Shown here: one piece after another, positions 45,160 through 55,302 of the stretch | Position numbering within the stretch: the stretch's first letter is position 1 | Layout of the letters: each line of letters opens with the position of its first letter | Assembly: GCF_963169125.1 (NCBI RefSeq) | Contig: NC_084802.1 | Span: 110,674,903 to 110,738,902 of the forward strand | DNA length: 64,000 nucleotides | Direction: 5' to 3' | From: Humulus lupulus | Taxonomy: Eukaryota > Streptophyta > Magnoliopsida > Rosales > Cannabaceae | The notes under the pieces: generated by a model | What the model was told of the DNA's origin: nothing | What the model saw: the letters and a program-made list of their open reading frames with translations, nothing else | Databases searched by the model: none | Position numbers and translations under genes: made by a program

Positions 45160-47508
45160 TGTAATGCCCTCGATAGCTAAGACCATTACACGGTGTATTT
45201 TAAATAGTGCTAGGCTCGCTAATCGAGTCATTTGGCCATAAATGTGCAACTAAATGTGATTAACGGTTTAGGGTTAAAAATTTTAGTCAAATGGAATAGT
45301 TATTTAGTTAAAATGTTAAGTTGTACAAGGGATCCCATAATAAACGTTTACAAAGTTGTTTATGGTTTCAAAAGGGTAATGACAACTCAAAAGTTACAAC
45401 CAGCTGACCTAAGCGGCAAAAATAGGGATTAACCCTAGTTACTTTGAGAAACCCTGACCGTGGTGGTCGAGCAGCCGCATATGTACATGTCACCACCACA
45501 ACTCTCCAACTCATGGCTGGTCCAGCTTCCCTTTCCCCTTACTTGCACCACATAGCAACCTATGAGCCAAGGCTCAACAAGAAAACTTAAACATGGTCAT
45601 AAGCAGTCAATATCACGTTACCAAATCATAATAATCATGCCTAGCAGTAATAACCCTACTCATGCATGCATACCATTGATATAAATGACTATAGTGTCAT
45701 ATGGGGGCCAGTGGCCCAAATTAACTGAATAATAAGTAAGACTGGGGCCCAGTGCCCTAGGATATGGGACTAATAAGTTACCCCAGTGCCCGTTGCCCTA
45801 TCCTTTGTATAACCAACCTTGGAGCTGGTCCAGCGTACCTGGCGCTTTAGTTTTCCATGACCATTGGGTCGGACAAGCGTATGATTCCCTCCTGATTATG
45901 CCCAACCAAAATGACCAGCGCATTCAACATGCATAATCAAACAATCACAGGCATAATCATAATCATGCACATTTTACAGGGGTCCATGCCCTAATCAAGA
46001 ATATATTCGACAACCGAACCAAGCCCTAAGCAGGTACATCACGTATTGGGTGTAGTTTTCTTACGTTTGGTCCAAGCACAGGTTAAAAATGAACGACCCT
46101 CAAGCACAATCCGTTCCTGAGCCTTAGCATTAACCTAGTCATAACCATAATAAATGATATTCAACACTATCGACCAAATAAAGGCTTTCAGACACAGACC
46201 CAGCCTCTGAGACGTTGAATTCTATTAAACCAAGCAGTAGGATTGATCCCGAGCCCTTAGGTTTGAGTCCCGTCACTCAAAACCCACTATGACCAAAATT
46301 CCTATTTTGAGCTGCGACGCCCCTCACAGGTATCGCGGCTCTCCTTAAGTCAGAGAGCCCAGCTCTCTTTTCTCTATACATGGGCCGCGACGCAGCCCAC
46401 AGGCACTGCGACGAAAGGGTGAATCAGGGAACCACCAAAGCTCCTGAGTTAATTAGGGTCGCAGCGTAAGCCCACAAACCTAGTTTTTCCAACATTTCCT
46501 TCGAGCCAAAACTAAAAAAAAATCACCACAGCGCCAAACCAAAACTACAACTATACCTCACAAATAATTCCATACATCATATACAACTCATACACCCCAA
46601 AAGCTTAGCCAAAACAGCACTGAAACTCATAATACAAAAGAAGCTCTAAAACTCAAAAACCACAAAAGAAAACTCAGAGCTGAAACTTTGAATTACCTCT
46701 GTTATTCTGATTCCTAGCTGTTCCTTAAGCCTCCACAGTTCCCAAACTTGCCTCCAACTCCTTAAATCCCTTAGCAAAAGGGTTCCCAAGCTTGACTTCA
46801 AACAAATAAGGTATAAGGCTCCAAGCCACACCAAGAGAGGGAGAGTGAGTGCGAGAGGGAGAGTGAGTGAGAGAGAGAGAGAGAAAAACGTGTGTGTGAG
46901 AGAGAGAGAGAGTTGTATCTTTATTACTTTGTTTTTCCTATGACTTCAGTTAATAAACTCAGCTACTAAACTTAGCCTAAGGAATCACAAAGACCAAATG
47001 GCCCCTAGGGCCAAATCCCTCTCTCAAAGCTCCTCGAGGCCAAAGTCGTCATTTACCATTTTTCCACGTTAATCATAATTAACGTCTCATAATTCCCATG
47101 ACATCTAATAATATCATATAGTCACTAAATAAATTCCCATTACCCGATAAACCCTGGTAATGTACTAAATTACTAAAATACCCCTAGGCTCACCCCGAGG
47201 CGGCTATTGCTCGCGTTGTGACTTTCCCGCTAACTTGCTCCCTAGGATCGCCTCATGCCGAGTAACCCAAATATATCCACATAATAATGCGGTCTCACAT
47301 ATATATCACATATACTCCAAATATACCCATAATTGGCCAAATTACAAAAATTGACTTTCTGATAAGAAACGAGCCCACATGCATATTTAATACACCTAAA
47401 CATGCATATCTAGTCATATTATAATATAACTCACATAATCATATAATGACACACATATATATCACATAAACACATAACTTTCCATAATTTTCCATCTTGG
47501 ACGTTACA
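45160..47508 (-). mobile_element. Solo chromovirus LTR (2349 bp)
   Basis: TGTAATGCCCTCG ... GACGTTACA with CATG repeated directly on both sides (45156-45159 and 47509-47512). No primer site, polypurine tract or coding part is attached, so it is a solo LTR left by LTR-LTR recombination. Its left end matches the reverse complement of the E5 3' LTR end (TTTTAAATAGTGCTA, CTCGCTAATCG), so it is an E5-type LTR in minus orientation. Confidence 0.85.
46832..46912. repeat. (GA)n microsatellite in the solo LTR
   Basis: Imperfect GA run with GTGAGT and GTGTGTGTGAG interruptions, about 80 bp. Confidence 0.9.
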
Positions 47509-47565
47509 CATGCTTCCTATTTTAATATACGAAATATAAAATAGAAAACACCGAAACATGCTAAC

Positions 47566-47570
47566 ATATG
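47566..47570. repeat. Target-site duplication of E3, left copy (ATATG)
   Basis: Identical to 59609-59613. Confidence 0.93.
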
Positions 47571-48281
47571 TGTTGTACCCTAATTTTAGCTCGAATCATT
47601 CACTCAATTCAGGTATAGCTGGAAAATAAATATACGGAGAAATTACCAAGGGAATGATATCTGCTTATTATCCACGTAAGCAACTCCAGTTTCACATAGC
47701 ACGCGTGGTGTTAAGTGTCCTGGGTTTAACCCGAGTTACGGACATGAAGATTGTGAAATGCGAGATCGAAATATTCAAACAGTTGTTGGCGTATGAGCTA
47801 GGAGAGATATCCAGCTTGTCATAATTCAAATATATTGCATACCTGCAGATCCCCAAAGACTCAAGTACTTTTATACGATTATTTATGACCAGCCTATCAT
47901 ATTTAATGTCCCAGATATTAGGAGACCATTTATTTTGTGATCAAATCATATCCCAGTATAAATGGGAATTGTTTGTATTAAATGTAATAAATCTGTGATT
48001 GACTCACGCGGTTACCCAAACCTATCCATGGAATTTCTCTATAAATAATGGAAATATTAGACGGGGAAGGGGACGCTTATTCTGTAATACTGAAACTCTG
48101 CCTAAATATAAAGAGAAAAAGCAATTATATAGACTCGTGGACTAGGTGGATTTTAACCACTGAACCATGTAAAAGACTTGTTTTCTTGTGAATATATTTC
48201 ATCTTTCGTTACGGTTTATTACAAAGCACTAATCAACCTTATTGTTTCTTAATACACTATTGGCGAAAAACTGCGTCAACA
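47571..48281 (+). repeat. E3 5' LTR (711 bp)
   Basis: TGTTGTACCCTAATTTTAG ... CTGCGTCAACA. TATAAATA at 48040-48047 is the likely genomic-RNA promoter. Pairs with 58899-59608. Confidence 0.95.
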
Positions 48282-48284
48282 GTT

Positions 48285-48303
48285 TGGTCCTTTCATTGAG
48301 AGG
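48285..48303 (+). promoter_or_regulatory. E3 primer-binding site
   Basis: TGGTCCTTTCATTGAGAGG, three bases after the 5' LTR. It differs from the E2-type site by C for G at the fifth base (TGGTC versus TGGTG), so either the tRNA differs or the site has mutated. Confidence 0.75.
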
Positions 48304-48361
48304 AAAATTAGTGCTTTCATGAAAATCCCAATCAAATCTCATCATGGTCATCACTCACTCA

Positions 48362-50620
48362 ATGCATGACAATGAGATAGAACAGCCTGGTGGGCAGGAG
48401 GCCCATCATACCATTGTTTCCAATGAGCATGGCCTTGAAGTTCAGCAACGTCCGGGAAAACAACCGGCGGGTCACAACGATACTGGGAGTTCGGCATCAT
48501 TTCCACCGAATCCAAACCCAGACTACTTAACTACAGTTGAATTGGAAAATATGCAGTTAAGAAGCCATCTTGCTAAGGAAAACAAGCAGATTGAGGAGGT
48601 TTTGGCTCGGTTACCCCCTCTTGCAATTGACGTTAATGTCAAAAAGAGGCAAAGTGGGTCTCATAAGTCCCACAGGAATAACCGACCCAAACCAAGTCGG
48701 TCAGTCAGAACTGCCACCCCAAGTTCTATGCCTATACCATGAGACCACCAAAATGCTCAACCTTGTGGCCCTCATAGGGGTCTTCAGCATGTCAATCGAT
48801 CAGTTAGAACTGCAACCCTAAGTTCGGTACCTCTTTCACACGCACCTGGGAATACCCATGGCAACCCACAAGGAGGGGTTAGGATAGGCTCATAGAGACA
48901 AAATTTTCCAGCTAACCCTCCGGCATCACGATCAGATCTTTAGGCGTAGAGAGCTAGAAATAATGGGGTAGAACAGAGGCGAACAAATTTAGTTCGCCCT
49001 AATGGGACAAGGATTGCCTCGCCAGTAAGGCATCCCCCATCACCTATTAGACATCCAACACCACCTTGGCTTACGCGGGACATTCCTACTTGTGGAGATA
49101 GTAGGAGAAACCCTCCACCATCTGCCCATACCTATGTCCCACGGACATGTGTTGAAAATCCAGATCCTCAGCCTCAACCGCGAGCTGTAAGCTTCGCAAA
49201 TGGAAGTTATTGGACTGAAAGTTGTCAAAGTGGTAGGTCCGAGGGCGATCTAAGAAATTATCTAAGTTCGACACAAAGCCCTCGATATAATTCACAGTCT
49301 GATTTGTGTGATCGCATGAATTCGTAGAGTAGAAATTCAGCTCGAGATGAGGGTGTTAGTCATACTTGTCAAGAGGGAGGTCCTTCCATAGATCGTGATA
49401 ATGGGAATGTCCCACCAAACCAAGCTCGAGCTTGGAGGGAAAACAACCCATCAAACGCGTACTATAGGATGGGAGCTATTGAACAGCCCCAAAATAACCT
49501 AGGGACTAGGGACCAAACCCTCAAGAGGTTAGGTCAGATGGAGAAGCAAATGAGGAAGCTTCTATCTGAAAAATACAAAGAGGATTATGACTCAGAGGAT
49601 GAGCTCGAGCTTTTCGCTCCAAATATTGCAGCGGCCACATATCCGGTGGGCTTCAGAATGCCACATTTGTCAAAGTTTGATGGAGATGGGGATCTGTCGG
49701 ACCCGATCTAAGGTGCATTTTATTCCCCTTAACTCTGATTGGGCTAGCCAGGCAATGGTTTAAACAATACAAGAGGCATTCAATTAGATCGTGGAAGAAG
49801 TTTTCTACTGATTTTAAGAGAGCATTCAGGGATTCCCAGACAGCTCGTGTTAAGGATGATTCATTGGCTAATGTAAAGCAGCAACCTGGCGAACCATTGA
49901 AATCATATCTAAGTAGGTTTGCCAATGTCGCTGCATGAGCTAGAGATGCCGACGATAGCTCCAAGCTCATGCCAATGAGGATAGGAATCCTTATTGGAGT
50001 GGTAATGGATGTTGCAGCTATGGCTCAAACCGTTGCCCAGAATAACCAAGGGGGAAATAATAAGAGGAAGGGAAATGGTGAGGGCGACCAAAGCGGAACA
50101 AAGAAAAATAAGTCCGGGGAGAAATTCAAACCTGTTTACGCAACTTATACCGACCTCACGGATACTAGAGAGCGCATATTCTTAGCCAATTCTATTCGCC
50201 TTCCATTGAAGAAGCCAGAATCATTTAAAAACCAAAGAGCGAAGAGAGATCCTTCGAAGTTCCGCTGATTCTACAATGATATCGGTCATAACATTGGTGA
50301 CTGTAGACAGCTAAAGGATAAGATTGAGACTCTCATCAGAGCGGGACCTTTGGCCTAATACGCCCAAAATCAAGTGGTCCCTAATCATCCCACTGGACAA
50401 AACCCTCAGTGAGCTCCTAAAGCTCCAATGGATCAAGCCGGAGCTCGAGCAAATCAGGACGACCCTCCTCCGATAATAGGGAATATAGCCACCATTTCGG
50501 GTTGACCTCATCTGGCAGGCACGGGCAGAGATGCCTAGAAGAGGTACATTAACAAATTGAAAACCCATAATAGAGTGGAATTTGTCCTGGAACAGCAGTT
50601 ATCAAAACAACAGTGATTGC
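48362..50620 (+). pseudogene. E3 gag
   Basis: I take Met 48362 (MHDNEIEQPGGQEAHH), which aligns with the E2 start; an in-frame Met 18 bp upstream is also possible. The N-terminal region has NPNPDYLTTVELENMQLRS then SGSHKSHRNNRPKPSRSVR, and stops at 48740. The capsid start is at 49530-49711 (EDYDSEDELELFAPNIAAA, FRMPHLSKFDGDGD). A frame break at about 49705 is associated with a missing segment: E2 has about 20 more residues here (DHIGMFNTLM). After it comes ARQWFKQYKRHSIRSWKKFS in another frame. The knuckle reads KFR-stop-FYNDIGHNIGDCRQLK near 50260. Stops and the deletion make it non-functional. Confidence 0.87.
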
Positions 50621-50639
50621 AAAAGAAACCAATCATTTT

Positions 50640-51140
50640 TACAGAAGAAGGTGCTAGCCATGTCCAGTTCCCACACAACGATTCTTTGGTTGTAACTGTT
50701 TAGCTCGCTAGCCGGAGGACACTAGTAGATAATGGGAGTTCTGTGAATCTACTTTTTAGGTCCACCTTGGAAAAAATGGGGTTGTATGTAACCGAGCTGA
50801 AGGCAACCTCAATGGTTCTTTATGGGTTTTCTGGTGAAGGATCGACTTCCATCAGAATGATTGAATTAGTGGTAACATTGGGAGAAGGTTCACAAACTGT
50901 CTCCAAGCTGCTTGAATTCATGGTAATTGATTATCCAGCCGCATACAATGTGATTTTGGGTCATCTTGCATTGATGGGATTTGAAGCCATAACTCCTATC
51001 TGCCACCTAGCAATAAAGTTCCCCTCAGCTACGGGAATATGCCCCGTCAGAGGCGATCAACTTGCTGCCAGGGAATGCTATAGCATTTCTATGAAGGGAA
51101 AGTCACAACCCGGGCAGCAAGCTATAACCATAAGTGACGG
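50640..51140 (+). pseudogene. E3 aspartic protease
   Basis: Contains SHVQFPHNDSLVVTV-stop-LASRR then the intact active-site motif VDNGSSVNLLF near 50725. YGFSGEGSTSIRMIELVVTL and AAYNVILGHLAL follow. The triad Asp-Asn-Gly is preserved here, unlike in E2. One stop (TAG, 50701) lies just upstream. The frame then stays open to 51495 through an acidic linker (EESQEVEVARGTEEPQEAK). Confidence 0.88.
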
Positions 51141-52079
51141 TGGTGAAGAGTCCCAAGAAGTGGAAGTTGCTCGTGGGACGGAAGAACCTCAAGAAGCAAA
51201 GGATAGCGATGTCATCCCATGTGATGACATTGACCCACGAATGGGCGAGGACAGGTCAGAGCTCCAGGAAATTGAGGAGCTCGAGGAAGTAAGTATAGAC
51301 CCCAAAGAAACTTCAAGAGTTGCTAAGATTGGGAAAAATCTTGATGATGAAAGGAAGAATGAGCTGGTCAATTTCTTAAAAGCGAATCTGGACGTCTTCG
51401 CCTGGTCACATGAAGACATGGTAGGAATAAGCCCGAGTGTAATCATGCACAATCTAAACTTGGACAAAAATGTGCCTCCAAAATCCCAAAAATAGAGGCA
51501 TTTGGGAACAATCCGAGCTGAAGCACTGGAGGATGAAGTAGCTCGACTGTTAAAATGCAGGTTTATTCGTGAAGCAAAATACCCGATCTGGGTTACCAAT
51601 CTCGTTCTAGTCCCAAAACTAAGCGGAAAATGGTGGACCTGCATCAATTTCTCTGACCTGAACAAAGCTTGTCTCAAGGATTGCTTTCCACTGCCAAGGA
51701 TTGATCAGTTGGTAGATGCTACGGCAGGTTATGGGCTCCTGTCCTTCATGGATGCGTATTCTGGATATAACCAGATCACGATGAATCCAGCAGACCAAAA
51801 GCATACTAGCTTCATGATCCCAACTAAAGTCATGCCCTTCGGGATGAAGAATGTCGGAGCTACATATCAACGCTTAGTAAACAAAATGATCGCTAATTAG
51901 ATCGGGAGAAATATTGAAGTGTATGTCGATGATATGCTTGTCAAATCAAAGACTTCCGATAACCATGTATCTGATCTATAAGAATGTTTTGGAATCTTAA
52001 GGAGGAATAACATGAAGCTGAATCCCCAGAAGTGTACTTTTGGAGTAGCATCGGGAGAATTTCTGGGATTCATAGTCAA
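51141..52079 (+). pseudogene. E3 reverse transcriptase with N-terminal linker
   Basis: Linker with NLDVFAWSHEDMVGISPSV, then a stop at 51493 and the RT: RLLKCRFIREAKYPIWVTNL, GKWWTCINFSDLNKACLKD, FMDAYSGYNQITMNPADQKH, KVMPFGMKNVGATYQRLVNK, then a stop (51898) before IGRNIEVYVDDMLVKSK. Both YVDD aspartates and the FMD aspartate are present. About five residues are deleted before KVMPFG (E2 has EHNIYCYKVMPFG). A further stop lies near 51979. Confidence 0.92.
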
Positions 52080-52670
52080 TACGAGGGGAATAGAGGTGAA
52101 TCTTGATAAAATCAGGTCATTGTTAGAAATGCCCTCGTCCAGGTCGCGTAAAGAAGTCCAAAGCCTGACTGGAAAGGTGGCAGTTTTGAATCATTTTATT
52201 TCGAAATCCACTGACATGTGCCTGCCATTCTACAACTTACTCAGAGGAAACAAGAAATTTGAATGGACTGAGGAGTGCGAGCAGGCACTCCTCGACCTAA
52301 AAATGCAATTGGCCGAGCCACCAGTATTGTCTAAGCCTATGTCTGGAGAACCTGTATTACTTTATTTGGTCATGACAAACAATGCAGTCAGTGCCATTTT
52401 AGTTCGAGAAGAAGACCATGCTCAAAAACTGGTGTATTATATAAGCAAGAGACTTCTCGGAGCTGAATCATGGTATCCAATAATAGATTAGATGGAATTT
52501 TGTCTGATATTGGCATCCAGGAAGCTCCGGCCATATTTTCAGTCCCATTCAATCAACATCATGACCGACCAACCTTTAAGGCAGGTGTTGCAAAAACCTG
52601 AAACGTCGGGACGTCTTTTAAAATGGGCATTGTACGTACCAAGGACCTCAATCAAAAGTCAGGCCCTTAC
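52080..52670 (+). pseudogene. E3 retroviral-type RNase H
   Basis: Includes KFEWTEECEQALLDLKMQLA, YLVMTNNAVSAILVREED, YYISKRLLGAESWYPIID-stop, LILASRKLRPYFQSHSI and MTDQPLRQVLQ. The expected ELSQFEIL stretch after LLKWAL is missing (seven or eight codons). A stop at 52489 splits it. Confidence 0.87.
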
Positions 52671-52685
52671 TGATTTTATGGCTGA

Positions 52686-53130
52686 ATGCATCGGTTTCAA
52701 GAGGAGCTTTTGAAGGAACCGGTAGAGGAGTTGTGGAAAATATTCATAGATGGATCATCGAACGAGAACGGATCAGGAGCTAGGATCATATTAGTCTCCC
52801 CAAAAGGACATCGATTCCATACAGGTCTAAGATTTGGGTTCGAAGCATCTAACAACGAAGCTGAATATGAGGCCTTACTAGGTGGACTAAGAGTGGCAAA
52901 GGAGCTCCAAGCAAAGGTCATCCAGTGTTATAGCGATTCTCAGCTCGTGGTTAATCAGGTGTTAGGAGACTATCAAGCTCAAGGCACCAAGATGGCGGCT
53001 TACCTAGCTAAGGTGAAGGGGGAGCTATCCGAATTTGAGTATAGTACTGTTTAACAAATACCTCGTGAGTAGAATTCTAATGCTAACACATTGGCAAGGC
53101 TTGCCACCACCGAGGAAGCTAAGACCTCGA
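52686..53130 (+). pseudogene. E3 second RNase H (Tat-specific)
   Basis: LWKIFIDGSSNENGSGARI, NNEAEYEALLGGLRVAKEL and CYSDSQLVVNQVLGDYQ carry three of the four catalytic acidic residues. The last, expected in ADALARL, reads NTLARL, so the final Asp appears lost. The frame is open for 122 residues and then stops at 53052. It starts a few bases out of frame with the upstream RNase H open stretch. Confidence 0.9.
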
Positions 53131-54472
53131 ATGTAGTTCCATTAGAGTTCGTGGAGAGTCCAAGCATGACAGAAAGGACGGTAGAGGTCAAGGTGATCGA
53201 CACAAGATTGACCTGGATGACCCCCATAATGGAATACCTCACAACAGGAAGGATATTTAAGGATAAAACGAATGCAAGAAAGATACTATATCAAGCTCCG
53301 AGGTATGTGATAGTAGATGGGACATTGTACCGACGTGGTCATTCATTGCCTCTCCTACGGTGTGTCCTGCTCGATGAGGCTAAAACCATTTTACAGGAAG
53401 TGCATGAAGGCTTTTGTGGAGATCATGCTGGGGGGCAAAATCTAGCATTGAAAATATTGAGGCAGGGCTATTTTTGGCCCACTTTGACAAAAAACTCCAT
53501 CTCGTATGTTCAGAAACGCGACAAATGCTAGCGCTTCGCCATGTTTACTCGAGCTGCTCCAGTCAAGCAAACGATGATCTCATCTCCGTGGCCATTTACG
53601 GTGTGGGGAATTGACCTAATAGGGTCCCTACCTATGGGCAAGGGAGGAGTTCATTATGCGGTGGTGGCAATCGATTATTTCACGAAGTGGGTAGAAGCCG
53701 AGCCTTTTGCAACCATCACTTTAAAGAAAGTCCTGAAATTTGTGGTAAAAAGTATTGTATGTCGATTTGGGCTTCCTAAAAATATCATGTCGAACAATGG
53801 GACACAGTTCGACAGTGATCTCTTTACTAACTTCTGTGAAAAATACAGCGTTATTAAGAGTTTCTCCTTAGTAGCATATCCACAGGCCAATGGGCAGGTC
53901 GAGTCTGTGAACAAAACCCTAAAGGCGAGCCTTAATAAGAGGTTAGATGAGGCCAAAGGAGTATGGCCCGAACAGCTCCCCCAAGTACGTTGGGCATACC
54001 GAACTTCTCACAGAACCTCCACGGGACACACTCCTTTCTCCTTAACTTTTGGAAGCGAGGTCGTCCTTCCAGTCAAAGCTATGGTAACCACTCACAGAAA
54101 AAGGACATTTAGCCAAGAATGGAATGATGAATTACTTAACGCATCTCTCGACCTGATTGTGAGAAACGAGAGAATTCGTAGTTACATCTCGCCCATTATC
54201 AACAAAAAAGCACTCGTTACTTTAACTCTAAAGTTAAGAGGCGTAGGTTCGGATTGGGCAACCTAGTTCTCCGAAGGGTCTTTCTGGCGAATAAGAATCC
54301 CAAGGATGGTGTCTTGGGTTCGAATTGGGAGGGACCATATCAAATCGTGGAGATTCTACGTGAAGGTACCTTCAAGATAACTCAGCTAAGTGGGGAGATA
54401 GTTCCACGGACCTGGAACGCCATGAATTTAAAAAAATATTATCAATTGTACCATCATACATGTAAGGCTTAA
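53131..54472 (+). pseudogene. E3 integrase
   Basis: Zinc region: VHEGFCGDHAGGQNLALK then YVQKRDKC-stop-RFA. The first Cys of the CDKC pair is Arg. The core has WGIDLIGSLP (first Asp). SNNGTQFDSDLF replaces SDNGTQFDS, so the second catalytic Asp is Asn. NGQVESVNKTLK keeps the Glu. A 241-residue open stretch (53541-54266) covers the core and YRTSHRTSTGHTPFSL. The C-terminal module GSNWEGPYQIVEIL at 54254-54472 is in a different frame (frameshift near 54230). Not functional as read. Confidence 0.92.
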
Positions 54473-54664
54473 GCATAAAATCAATTTGATTAAATAATAG
54501 ATGGATTTTTAAATAATTTTTCTGGTTAAGGTTGTATCAGCTCGCGTATTTAATGTTTGTAAAAGCGACCGAGAAAGTTTCTAAATTCTAGTTACTTGGG
54601 GGCATATAACCCAAGAATAACCCAAGATGGGTTAGGGTAAGATCGTTGGATAAGTTGAAAACTT

Positions 54665-55095
54665 ATACAACCAGGTCCAAAACTTAGAAGCTTCGAAAAT
54701 TGATTATTCAACAACTTTTTAAGAGCTCGAGATGTCAATAAACCTAGCACGAACTAAGTTTAAATCATTTAAAACCCTGGGTACAACCAGGTCCAAAACT
54801 TAGAAGCTTGGGAAATTGAGTATTCGATGGCTTTTTAAGAGCTTGGGATGTCAATAAACCTAGCATGAACTCAGTTTAATCTTTTAAAAACCCTAGATAC
54901 AACCAGGTCCAAAACTTGGAAAGTTGGGAAAATTGTTTAAAATCAAGGGTTTTTCAAAGCTCGAATTATCAATAAATCTAACACGAACTAAATTTAAATG
55001 ATTAAAAATCCCGGATATAACCGAGTTCAAGGCCTGATTCTTAACAGGTATGATATAAATCAATACACAAAGTTTGGATATAACCGAGCTCAAAG
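54665..55095. repeat. ~117-bp tandem repeat in E3 3' region
   Basis: TACAACCAGGTCCAAAACTT starts at 54665, 54782 and 54898 (periods 117 and 116 bp). Each is followed by TTTTTAAGAGCTCGAGATG-like and AATAAACCTAGCACGAACT words. Decayed units (GATATAACCGAGTTCAAGG, GATATAACCGAGCTCAAAG) follow at 55015 and 55077. It lies where pol and the antisense gene converge. Confidence 0.85.
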
Positions 55096-55302
55096 TATCG
55101 ATCCCGATCTAAAAATCAATTTCTAAAATCTCGAATGTACAAGTCTAAGGAGACATAAACATAAGAGACAATAAAGGAAGGATAAATAGATAAAAAGTTA
55201 GATATATAAATTGAAAATAAAATTATCCCAAGGAGGAAAACCTCGAACTGAGCCCAAGGACAATTGTTTACAAACCAAAAAAAAAAACAAGGAAAAAGGG
55301 TG

